Part shown: piece after piece, positions 8,708 to 14,780 of the stretch
Layout: every line of letters begins with the position of its first letter
Numbering within the stretch: position 1 is the first letter of the stretch
Assembly: GCA_900755095.1 (NCBI GenBank)
Contig: CAAEFE010000072.1
Coordinates: 1 to 20,183 of the forward strand
Source of the DNA: an uncultured Bacteroides sp.
GTDB lineage: Bacteria; Bacteroidota; Bacteroidia; Bacteroidales; Bacteroidaceae
Direction: 5' to 3'
DNA length: 20,183 nucleotides
Notes under the pieces: model-generated
The model's database searches: none
What the model was told of the DNA's origin: nothing
The model's input: only the letters and a program-made list of their open reading frames with translations
Position numbers and translations under genes: made by a program

Positions 8708-10084
8708 ATGGAAGAAGTCAACAAATTAGGAAAGATACTCATAGTAGATGATAACGAGGACGTGCTCTTTGCCCTCAACCTCCTACTGGAACCGTATACG
8801 GAGAAAATAAAGGTGGCTACTACCCCCGATCGGATCGAGCATTTCATGACCACCTTTCATCCCGATCTTATCTTATTGGACATGAATTTCAGCCGGGATG
8901 CCATCAGCGGACAAGAGGGATTTGAAAGTCTGAAGCAGATATTGCAGCTTGACCCACAAGCTATTGTTATTTTTATGACTGCCTATGCGGATACGGACAA
9001 GGCCGTCCGGGCCATCAAAGCCGGTGCTACCGATTTTATTCCCAAGCCTTGGGAAAAGGATAAATTGCTGGCTACGCTTACTTCGGGTATGCGACTGCGT
9101 CAGTCACAGCAGGAAGTCAACATGCTGAAAGAGCAAGTAGAAATTCTTAGCGGGCAAAATGCTTCGGAAAATGATATTATTGGAGAGTCACCGGCCATGC
9201 AGGAAGTGTTTGCCACGATAAATAAACTAAGTAATACGGATGCCAATATACTGATTCTCGGAGAAAACGGTACGGGAAAGGATGTGATTGCCCGACTATT
9301 ATATCGTTGTTCTCCACGATACGGCAAACCTTTTGTCACGATTGACCTGGGAAGTATACCCGAACAATTGTTTGAGAGTGAACTGTTCGGTTTCGAAAAA
9401 GGCGCTTTCACCGATGCCAAGAAATCAAAAGCGGGACGAATGGAAGTGGCGACCAACGGGACTTTGTTTTTGGATGAAATTGGCAATCTTTCACTTCCTA
9501 TGCAGTCTAAATTACTGACTGCTATCGAAAAAAGGCAAATCAGTCGTTTGGGAAGTACGCAAACCATTCCCATCGACGTCCGTTTAATATGTGCCACCAA
9601 TGCTGATATCCGTCAGATGGTGGAAGACGGGAATTTCCGTCAGGACTTATTATATCGTATCAACACGATTGAAATACATATACCTCCACTCCGTGAACGC
9701 GGCAATGACATCATCCTGCTTGCCGAACACTTTCTGAACCATTATGCCCGCAAATATAAAAAAGAAATGCACGGACTGACACGGGAAGCCAAAAACAAAC
9801 TGCTGAAATATGCATGGCCTGGAAATGTGAGAGAACTTCAACATACGATAGAACGTGCTGTAATCTTGGGAGACGGCTCCATGCTAAAACCTGAAAACTT
9901 CCTTTTTCATGCGACACCTAAACAGAAAAAGGACGAAGAAATGGTACTGAATCTCGAACAACTGGAACGGCAGGCCATTGAGAAAGCGCTCCGGATCAGC
10001 GACGGAAACATCTCCCGTGCTGCCGAATATTTAGGGATTACCCGTTTTGCATTGTATCGCAAACTTGAAAAATTAGGCTTATGA
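8708..10084 (+). CDS. Sigma54-dependent NtrC-type response regulator
   Basis: A 458-residue three-domain regulator. The receiver domain (about 8-125) has the acidic pair D14/D15, the phosphorylation site D58 in LILLDMNF, and a conserved lysine in the PKPW motif. The AAA+ sigma54-interaction domain (about 165-395) has Walker A GENGTGKD at 185-192, a GAFTDA loop at 232-237 and Walker B ending in D256-E257. A Fis-type helix-turn-helix occupies the last 26 residues (from GNISRAAEYLG to LEKLGL). The GAFTGA loop that contacts sigma54 reads GAFTDA, a substitution at the fifth position. The ATG at 8708 is preferred because an upstream in-frame TTG at 8678 overlaps the -7 box. It overlaps the kinase gene by 4 nt and likely activates the divergent efflux operon. 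Confidence 0.93.
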   Translation: MEEVNKLGKILIVDDNEDVLFALNLLLEPYTEKIKVATTPDRIEHFMTTFHPDLILLDMNFSRDAISGQEGFESLKQILQLDPQAIVIFMTAYADTDKAVRAIKAGATDFIPKPWEKDKLLATLTSGMRLRQSQQEVNMLKEQVEILSGQNASENDIIGESPAMQEVFATINKLSNTDANILILGENGTGKDVIARLLYRCSPRYGKPFVTIDLGSIPEQLFESELFGFEKGAFTDAKKSKAGRMEVATNGTLFLDEIGNLSLPMQSKLLTAIEKRQISRLGSTQTIPIDVRLICATNADIRQMVEDGNFRQDLLYRINTIEIHIPPLRERGNDIILLAEHFLNHYARKYKKEMHGLTREAKNKLLKYAWPGNVRELQHTIERAVILGDGSMLKPENFLFHATPKQKKDEEMVLNLEQLERQAIEKALRISDGNISRAAEYLGITRFALYRKLEKLGL

Positions 10085-11352
10085 AACGATTTGAGTTCAA
10101 AGTAGCATTGCACATCTTAATTATTTTTCTGCTTTCTATCGGCAGTTGTCTGCTGTATCAAAGACAGTTATGGTTCAGCACTACCGTCTGTATTCTCTTT
10201 TTGATAGGTGCCGGTATGCATCTCTACCGAATACAGTTCAAGCAAATCACCTTGTTACGACGATTGACGGATGGACTTCGCTACAACGATATGACGCAGA
10301 ATCTTCATCCGCCTTTCAAAAATAAGATGATGGATGAGTGGGCACAGGAGCTTTCTAATGCATTGAAGGACTTTCGGGGAAAGTTATTGGCAGAGGAAGT
10401 CAAGCATCAGTATTACGAGAGTTTATTAAATAAAGTAGATACTGTCGTACTCGTAACCGATGCTTCCGGGCACATTGAATGGATGAATCAGGCTGCAGTG
10501 GCCCATCTGGGGCAAATATCACAACTACCGGACGTACTTCAGGAGGCTTCTATCAGCAATGATATGTCCATGATCCGCATCGAGCAGAATGGTATCGTTC
10601 TGGAAATGGCTATTTCCTGCACCACATTTGCTACACAGGGGAAGAAACAGCGGTTAATCAGTCTGAAGAATATTCATTCTGTACTGGAACGTAATGAAAT
10701 GGAGGCCTGGCAAAAGCTGATTCGTGTATTAACACACGAAATCATGAACTCCATCACTCCTATTATTTCTCTTTCGGAAACGTTAAGTGAAAGGGGAATC
10801 CCCGAATCACTCGGAGAAAAGGAGTATTCTGCTATGTTGCAAGCTATGCAGACTATTCACAGAAGAAGTAAGGGATTACTAGGATTTGTGGAGAATTACC
10901 GGCGACTGACACGAATTCCGATACCTGTCCGTACTAAAGTATCTGTTGCAGAATTGTTTATGGACTTAAAGAAATTATTCCCGGAAGAGTATATTCATTT
11001 CGAAATGCCTGCATCTGATTTATTTTTATATGCAGACCGGGCACAGATAGAGCAAGTGCTTATCAACTTGTTAAAAAACGCCCGCGAAACATGCGAGCGA
11101 AAAATAGATAAAGAGATACAGATAAAGTTTTTCTCTAAAGACAACCCGACATTAACAATATCTGATAATGGCGAGGGAATTCTAACAGATGTTTTGGACA
11201 AGATTTTCGTTCCTTTCTTCACCACCAAAACATCCGGTTCGGGCATCGGATTGAGCCTGTGCAAACAGATCATGACTTTGCATGACGGAAGTATTAACGT
11301 AAAATCAGAAATAGGGAAAGGAAGCTGTTTTATTCTTACTTTCCCTAAATGA
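10081..11352 (+). CDS. Membrane sensor histidine kinase, NtrB/AtoS-like
   Basis: A 423-residue kinase, the partner of the overlapping response regulator (ATGA overlap suggests translational coupling). Two membrane helices sit at about 8-26 and 32-50 with almost no loop between them, so it has little or no periplasmic sensor and probably senses within the membrane or cytoplasm. A PAS-like region follows at about 110-195 (VVLVTDASGHIEWMNQAA). The phosphoacceptor is His219 in RVLTHEIMNS. The ATPase domain has an N-box with Asn333 (INLLKNARET), a G1 box DNGEG at 362-366 and a final G-box TSGSGIGLSL. All catalytic motifs are present. The signal is unknown; control of the efflux operon is inferred from divergent placement. 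The gene is followed within 40 nt by a strong hairpin. Confidence 0.92.
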   Translation: MKRFEFKVALHILIIFLLSIGSCLLYQRQLWFSTTVCILFLIGAGMHLYRIQFKQITLLRRLTDGLRYNDMTQNLHPPFKNKMMDEWAQELSNALKDFRGKLLAEEVKHQYYESLLNKVDTVVLVTDASGHIEWMNQAAVAHLGQISQLPDVLQEASISNDMSMIRIEQNGIVLEMAISCTTFATQGKKQRLISLKNIHSVLERNEMEAWQKLIRVLTHEIMNSITPIISLSETLSERGIPESLGEKEYSAMLQAMQTIHRRSKGLLGFVENYRRLTRIPIPVRTKVSVAELFMDLKKLFPEEYIHFEMPASDLFLYADRAQIEQVLINLLKNARETCERKIDKEIQIKFFSKDNPTLTISDNGEGILTDVLDKIFVPFFTTKTSGSGIGLSLCKQIMTLHDGSINVKSEIGKGSCFILTFPK

Positions 11353-11391
11353 GAACCACCGAAAGCCTCCCGAATCCTTTAATACGATGAT

Positions 11392-11437
11392 TAGTCTGGG
11401 TAGTAGAGGAATTACTTATCCTCTACTACCCAGACTA
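11392..11437 (+). terminator. Long perfect hairpin after the two-component operon
   Basis: A perfect 19-bp inverted repeat: left arm 11392-11410 (TAGTCTGGGTAGTAGAGGA), 8-nt loop 11411-11418, right arm 11419-11437, followed by only a short T-run (TTTG). It begins 39 nt after the kinase stop codon. It is probably a terminator or 3'-end stabiliser; the weak T-tract makes pure intrinsic termination less certain. The hairpin also overlaps the 3' end of a possible minus-strand ORF. Confidence 0.7.
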
Positions 11438-11610
11438 TTTGTATCGGGATTTAACTCCTTAACCGCCTCTTTGACCGCTTTATTAGTTGGCTTGCGATAT
11501 GCTTCCGCTTGTTGAACGGGGACAATCTCATTCACCATTCTTTCATATCCTTTTTGCTCTAACAAGTGCACTTCTTTTTCACCTGTTTCTTTTTGTTTTC
11601 TTGTTTTCAT
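11416..11610 (-). CDS. Possible small hydrophilic protein, unknown function
   Basis: An ORF of 64 residues if started at the ATG at 11608-11610 (MKTRKQKETGEKEVHL); an in-frame ATG at 11620-11622 would add four residues. The product is charged and hydrophilic, with no signal peptide, membrane helix or cysteine, and with likely helical stretches (VHLLEQKGYERMVNEIVP, NKAVKEAVKEL). I do not recognise it. In favour: composition looks protein-like and an imperfect -7 box (TATCTTTC, minus strand, 11656-11663) lies upstream. Against: its last six codons and stop lie inside the hairpin after the kinase gene, so the ORF end may be accidental. It is convergent with the two-component operon. Confidence 0.45.
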   Translation of the reverse strand: MKTRKQKETGEKEVHLLEQKGYERMVNEIVPVQQAEAYRKPTNKAVKEAVKELNPDTNSLGSRG

Positions 11611-11778
11611 AAGGCTTTTCATTTTAAAATTCTTATTTATAAAACAGCAAACATCGAAAGATAGTTCATACTCACAGATGATTTATGTATAGAGTAACCA
11701 CCCTCAATATACCATTATGAGCTTGTTCACTCCGGTACAGTTATGAACAATTTAATATTCTTTCTCTATAATAGGCAC

Positions 11779-12166
11779 AATTCTTCCATCCCCTTCACTC
11801 TTCCTCTGTATCCCCGATTAACAGGGAGTTTGCAGGTGAAGAGCCGTTCTTTCACCTTCTTTTCATCGTGAACAAAATCAAATAGCCGCTTCCTGATTAC
11901 ATCATTGAGCAAGATTAGTTAAGCTATTTCGTTATTAGTTTCAACCCCATTTGAAACTAAAAGTTTCACGCCTTGAAACAAAGTGTTTCTCCTAATGAAA
12001 CAAAGTGTTTCACACCGAGAAACGAAGTGTTTCAAGGATTGAAACTATTTTTGAAACCTAATCGCTTACAGGTGAAGAGGTGGTGAAGTTGTTGCCCTTC
12101 ACCCGCAAACTCCCTATTCATCGAAGAGACAGAGAAAAGGTGAAAGAGGAGATGAAAAGATGAATT
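11779..12166. repeat. Long imperfect inverted repeat, about 390 bp
   Basis: Paired blocks share one centre near base 11969. 11820-11844 matches the reverse complement of 12094-12118 at 22 of 25 positions. 11804-11809 (CTCTGT) pairs with 12129-12134. 11851-11867 pairs with 12071-12087 at 14 of 17. Weaker pairing continues outward to AATTC at 11779 and GAATT at 12162. Arms are rich in GGTGAA/TTCACC. The 22-bp array lies between them. No coding capacity is evident, and no terminal target duplication was identified. It may be a MITE-like or dispersed intergenic element; only comparison with other genomes can decide. Confidence 0.65.
11937..12057. repeat. 22-bp-period array of GAAAC/GTTTC palindromes
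   Basis: GAAAC begins at 11953, 11975, 11997, 12019 and 12041, exactly 22 bp apart. GTTTC begins at 11963, 11985, 12007 and 12029, also 22 bp apart. Each unit is a small palindrome (for example TGAAACAAAGTGTTTC). The first block also forms an 8-bp inverted repeat with AGTTTCAA at 11937-11944, and a lone extra GAAAC lies at 12053. Half-sites alternate at 10 and 12 bp, about one helical turn, so they would lie on one DNA face. The bases between palindromes vary in sequence but not in length. Confidence 0.85.
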
Positions 12167-12275
12167 ACGATGTCCGATGATACTTCTAATCTCTGACAAG
12201 AAAAAAAAGTGAGCCCGCAAAGTGATGAGATTCAAGGTATTGAGAAATAATAGGTAAAAAACATTCGTTTAGCTA

Positions 12276-12305
12276 TTGTTAATTAAAAAATACTCCCTAT
12301 CTTTG
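12276..12305 (+). promoter_or_regulatory. Promoter of the tandem tRNA-Pro genes
   Basis: A -33 element TTG at 12276-12278, a 19-nt spacer, and a perfect -7 box TATCTTTG at 12298-12305 match the Bacteroidota housekeeping promoter. Transcription should start near 12312, about 30 nt before the first tRNA. Confidence 0.75.
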
Positions 12306-12342
12306 CACCGCTTTTGAAAAGAACAACCCTTCAAAAAAGTAG

Positions 12343-12417
12343 CGGGGTGTAGCGCAGTCCGGTTAGCGCACCTGCTTTGGGAGCAGGGGGTCGTGGGTTC
12401 GAATCCCGCTACCCCGA
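12343..12417 (+). tRNA. tRNA-Pro, anticodon TGG (copy 1)
   Basis: A 75-nt cloverleaf can be drawn. The acceptor stem CGGGGTG pairs with TACCCCG (one G-U) and the discriminator base is A. The D arm lies around GCGCAGTCCGGTTAGCGC, the anticodon arm is CCTGC-TTTGGGA-GCAGG with anticodon TGG, and the T arm has the invariant GGTTCGAATCC. CCA is not encoded; the next bases are CTA. The gene reads proline codons CCN, mainly CCA and CCG. Confidence 0.97.
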
Positions 12418-12451
12418 CTACAAAAAGAGGGTTATTAAGTTCAAAGTTTTT

Positions 12452-12526
12452 CGGGGTGTAGCGCAGTCCGGTTAGCGCACCTGCTTTGGGAGCAGGGGGT
12501 CGTGGGTTCGAATCCCGCTACCCCGA
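12452..12526 (+). tRNA. tRNA-Pro, anticodon TGG (copy 2, identical)
   Basis: Its 75 nt are identical to the first copy, 109 bp downstream, so the cloverleaf and anticodon TGG are the same. The 34-bp spacer between the genes has no promoter-like box, and both copies are probably cut from one transcript that starts near 12312 and ends at the hairpin at 12557. CCA is not encoded; the following bases are CGA. Confidence 0.97.
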
Positions 12527-12556
12527 CGAAGAAAATCAAGTCAAGATTCACAAAAT

Positions 12557-12586
12557 AAAGCCAGTACAATTAGTATTGGCTTTTTT
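12557..12586 (+). terminator. Intrinsic terminator after the tRNA genes
   Basis: An 11-bp stem (12557-12567 with 12573-12583, one G-U pair) around the loop AATTA, containing AGCCAGTAC against GTATTGGCT, merges into a run of six T at 12581-12586. It lies 30 nt after the second tRNA. Confidence 0.85.
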
Positions 12587-12830
12587 ATTATATATAGGAT
12601 AAGTGTAATTATCCCCGTTTGGGGGCAAATAAAAAGGGCAATTCTTTGAACTATCTTTGAACAGGTTTCTAGCATTATCCTCATTTTCTTATTTAATTTA
12701 GAGTAAAAATCTATTTTGTTAACTTTACTACCCTTTTATTTTGGCGTTATCAATGTTTTGCGTTAACTTTATAGCGGAAATACAAACATTGTTTATAGAG
12801 AAAACGATAACAAACAAAATACTTAAACAC
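12587..12830. other. AT-rich spacer between tRNA terminator and orphan genes
   Basis: No gene is supported. It holds a small hairpin CCCC-GTTT-GGGG at 12613-12624 without a T-tract. A lone TATCTTTG box at 12652-12659 has no matching -33 element and no gene close by. Confidence 0.5.
12740..12771 (+). promoter_or_regulatory. Candidate promoter for the two orphan exported proteins
   Basis: TTTG at 12740-12743, a 20-nt spacer and TAACTTTA at 12764-12771 match TAnnTTTG at all but the last base. The predicted start site is about 50 nt upstream of the ATG at 12831. Confidence 0.4.
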
Positions 12831-13049
12831 ATGAAGAAAACTCTGCTGATGCTCGTTGTTATTTTCATTTCACTATATTCGCATTCACAAAGTCCCTTTC
12901 TGAATTTTAGAATTCCAGAAGAATCAAATAAGCGTATCATTGGATATTCTTCAAGTAATAAAATAAATGTTTTTTTGAATATAAAATATCAATCTTGTAA
13001 TACTCTAATACAGTATTACAAACAGGATTCTAATAAATTGATTGTGTAA
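12831..13049 (+). CDS. Small secreted protein, unknown function
   Basis: A 72-residue ORF starting MKKTLLMLVVIFISLYSHSQS, a clear signal peptide with likely cleavage near SHS or HSQ. The mature part is only about 50 residues (SPFLNFRIPEESNKRIIG and onward), polar, with a single cysteine (Cys56) in YQSCNTL, ending QDSNKLIV. I do not recognise a family. The ATG at 12831 was chosen because it begins the signal peptide exactly, although the frame is open upstream. It is so short that it may be the intact N-terminal part of a longer decayed gene, but no continuation in another frame was evident. The next gene starts 13 nt downstream, so the two probably form an operon. Codon use is AT-rich compared with lon and tgt. 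Confidence 0.6.
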   Translation: MKKTLLMLVVIFISLYSHSQSPFLNFRIPEESNKRIIGYSSSNKINVFLNIKYQSCNTLIQYYKQDSNKLIV

Positions 13050-13062
13050 CAAAAATAACGAT

Positions 13063-13572
13063 ATGATGAAAAAGTTTTTTTATTTGAGTGCGATACTAGC
13101 CATAGTTTTGGTTTCATGTAATTCAGAAAAGGAGTATATAGCAAAACTCTCTAATACCGCTTCTATGATTGAGAAAGAAGCTGATTTAAGTGAAGCAATA
13201 GCTCTTCATTATTGTGATACTTGGAGAAAAGTAATTTACGATCATGAATACAATGGAGAATATTGCACTGATTTCAATGAAGCCTTAGCGAAGCATCAGG
13301 AGTTTATTATCACAACAGATACCTATAAGAGACTAAAACAAAAGAGAGATTCAATCGAGGCTATAATGCCACAACTAAATGATTATCCTTCCAGTTGTAA
13401 AGATGCTTATAATGAGTTAGTATCAATATATGCAGATACAGATGAATTATTCAGATTCGCAGATGAGCCTAGGGGCTCTTTATCTACATACTCAACAAAA
13501 ACAACAGACCTTTATCAAAAGATAGAAAAGTCACTGAAAGAATTTAAAATAAAGCATATACAAAACAAATAA
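13063..13572 (+). CDS. Putative lipoprotein, unknown function
   Basis: A 169-residue ORF beginning MMKKFFYLSAILAIVLVSC, a type II signal peptide with lipobox LVSC (Cys19), followed by NSEKE, an acidic start that may favour surface export in Bacteroidota. The mature protein is charged and looks mainly helical, with cysteines at HYCDTW, EYCTDF and SSCKDA that could form disulfides. I recognise no family. The start could be either of the adjacent ATGs at 13063 or 13066; the frame extends upstream only to a TTG inside the previous gene. It lies 13 nt after the small secreted protein and shares its AT-rich composition, so the two probably work or were acquired together. Confidence 0.75.
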   Translation: MMKKFFYLSAILAIVLVSCNSEKEYIAKLSNTASMIEKEADLSEAIALHYCDTWRKVIYDHEYNGEYCTDFNEALAKHQEFIITTDTYKRLKQKRDSIEAIMPQLNDYPSSCKDAYNELVSIYADTDELFRFADEPRGSLSTYSTKTTDLYQKIEKSLKEFKIKHIQNK

Positions 13573-13585
13573 TTTAAAAGAGTAG

Positions 13586-13753
13586 TATAGTTATTGTAGC
13601 AGCTTATTGAATTTAAGACTATCAAAAGACAAAATAATAATTTCACTTCAAGAGCAACTTCAGAAAATACTGCTAGCAAATAGTGTTCAAAAGCTAGAAA
13701 TTACTCTTTTGAATTATGAGTTAGAAAGGAATAGAACGAAGATCTCAAAATAG
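13586..13753 (+). pseudogene. Possible gene remnant encoding a coiled-coil-like segment
   Basis: An open frame without ATG reads about 55 residues, including SKDKIIISLQEQLQKILL and then KLEITLLNYELERN, ending KISK and a TAG at 13751-13753. The heptad-like leucine pattern and KDKII start loosely resemble the N-terminal coiled coil of IS66-type TnpC transposases, but this is a by-eye impression only. It may equally be chance in AT-rich DNA. A TTG at 13607 is the only possible start. Confidence 0.22.
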
Positions 13754-13774
13754 CGTTTTTGAACTAGCTTTGAA

Positions 13775-13850
13775 ATAGTGACGGTATATGACAGCGATAC
13801 CGTCACTATCGCAAGCATATACCGTCACTATCTTTACCGGATAGCGTCAC
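13775..13850. repeat. Second 22-bp-period repeat cluster (CGTCAC core)
   Basis: CGTCAC begins at 13801, 13823 and 13845, exactly 22 bp apart, in units starting ATACCGTCACTAT (third copy decayed to ATAGCGTCACCC). A fourth copy lies inverted at 13775-13789. It forms a perfect 13-bp inverted repeat with 13797-13809 (9-nt loop) and a perfect 15-bp one with 13817-13831. The cluster lies between convergent genes, ending 4 bp before the trmN6 stop codon, so its hairpins could act as a terminator. The T-tracts next to it are poor. Confidence 0.8.
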
Positions 13851-13854
13851 CCTT

Positions 13855-14565
13855 TTACATGTTCAAATAATAATCCCGGGTTAGCGTCATATATTCCTCG
13901 CTATATTGATGACGAGCCAGTTCTGTCAATAGTTCTTCTACAATGCACTCTTGATTGGAAAAAGAAAAAGTAATCAAAACACGTTTCGGAATACCGCCGG
14001 GTTTAGTGATTACATTCAGTTGACGGACTGCATATAATTTCTTTATAGAAGCTATCTTTTTTACCCGTTCAGCTACATCTGCCGGAATCACCACTGTAAA
14101 AAATCCGTTTTCTGTCAATAATCCGCTTACTCCTTCCAACAAATCTTCATAGGTCAAAGAATCATTGTGACGCGCCGCGGCTCTCTGACGATCCGGACAT
14201 TCCAGCGAATCGACAAAATAAGGAGGATTAGAAACAATTACGTCGAATTTATCCGAAGACCTGTATTTCCTAAAATCAGCCTGCACCACCTCTACCCGCT
14301 CCTTCCAGGGCGAACGAATAATATTTTCCCTGGCTTGCCCGACAGCCGCTTCATCTATTTCCAACGCTACAATATTTGCATCCGGCAAACTGCGTTGCGC
14401 CAACATTAAAGCTACCAACCCTGTTCCCGTCCCAATATCCAAAATCCGGTGCGCACTTTCAACGGAAGTCCAAGCTCCCAGAAGCACCCCATCCGTACCG
14501 ACTTTCATGGCACATTTATCATGCCATACCGTAAATTGCTTAAATTGAAAATAAGGATTCGACAT
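13855..14565 (-). CDS. trmN6: tRNA1(Val) (adenine(37)-N6)-methyltransferase
   Basis: A cytoplasmic SAM-dependent methyltransferase of 236 residues that N6-methylates A37 of tRNA-Val in E. coli (YfiC). The Rossmann fold shows the SAM-binding motif DIGTGTG at 43-49, an acidic residue after the second strand (LEID at 68-71), and the amino-methyltransferase motif NPPY at 113-116. The N-terminal FKQFTVWHDKCAMKVGTDGVLLGAW segment is characteristic of the YfiC family and sets it apart from HemK/PrmC. Length fits the family. The ATG at 14563-14565 starts right before this conserved segment. It is monocistronic, divergent from lon, and convergent with the orphan lipoprotein operon. Its 3' end abuts the CGTCAC repeat cluster. 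Confidence 0.88.
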   Translation of the reverse strand: MSNPYFQFKQFTVWHDKCAMKVGTDGVLLGAWTSVESAHRILDIGTGTGLVALMLAQRSLPDANIVALEIDEAAVGQARENIIRSPWKERVEVVQADFRKYRSSDKFDVIVSNPPYFVDSLECPDRQRAAARHNDSLTYEDLLEGVSGLLTENGFFTVVIPADVAERVKKIASIKKLYAVRQLNVITKPGGIPKRVLITFSFSNQECIVEELLTELARHQYSEEYMTLTRDYYLNM

Positions 14566-14617
14566 TTTATCCGTTTATCTTAAAGCCGTTTTATACTATT
14601 ATTTTATTGCAAATCGC

Positions 14618-14625
14618 CAAAAATA
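14618..14625 (-). promoter_or_regulatory. Candidate -7 box for trmN6
   Basis: TATTTTTG on the minus strand fits TAnnTTTG and lies about 53 nt upstream of the trmN6 ATG. No -33 element is visible at the normal spacing, and the site is in very AT-rich sequence. Confidence 0.3.
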
Positions 14626-14722
14626 AATAATAATTATGGAATACTCCCTTTACAAGCCGATATTTTGGCATTGTTTTTGTGTTTTTATTCTGCGCAGTGC
14701 TTTATTATTAGAGAGAATCAAT

Positions 14723-14730
14723 TAACTTTG
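14723..14730 (+). promoter_or_regulatory. -7 box of the lon-tgt-lptG operon
   Basis: TAACTTTG matches TAnnTTTG exactly, 50 nt before the lon ATG. A TTTA at 14701-14704 could serve as an imperfect -33 element with an 18-nt spacer. No CIRCE-like or other heat-shock operator was seen. Confidence 0.55.
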
Positions 14731-14780
14731 CAAACGATTTATGCATATCAATATGACATAAACTAAATTAAAACGAAAAA

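Larger units (their letters stand above)
11623..12275. other. Gene-poor intergenic stretch
   Basis: No convincing gene is seen between the small ORF and the tRNA promoter. Contents are a weak inverted repeat (TTGTTCA at 11723-11729 against TGAACAA at 11744-11750), the long inverted repeat and the 22-bp array described separately, then about 110 bp of AT-rich sequence before the tRNA promoter. Confidence 0.6.

Noticed and set aside
9100..9600. 166-codon minus-strand frame opposite the response regulator
   Set aside because: Antisense to the conserved AAA+ domain, with no protein-like features.
11937..12057. CRISPR array
   Set aside because: The 22-bp period leaves only about 6 bp between palindromes, far too short for spacers, and there are no cas genes.
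12032..12235. 67-codon minus-strand frame in the inverted repeat
   Set aside because: It runs through the repeat arm and array; composition is repetitive and no start context is seen.
12740..12830. N-terminal extension of the small secreted protein from an upstream TTG
   Set aside because: The ATG at 12831 begins a standard signal peptide exactly, and the upstream part overlaps the candidate promoter.
12527..13854. Attachment-site duplicate of the tRNA-Pro 3' end marking an integrated element
   Set aside because: No second copy of the GGTTCGAATCCCGCTACC segment was found downstream, and no integrase gene is present.
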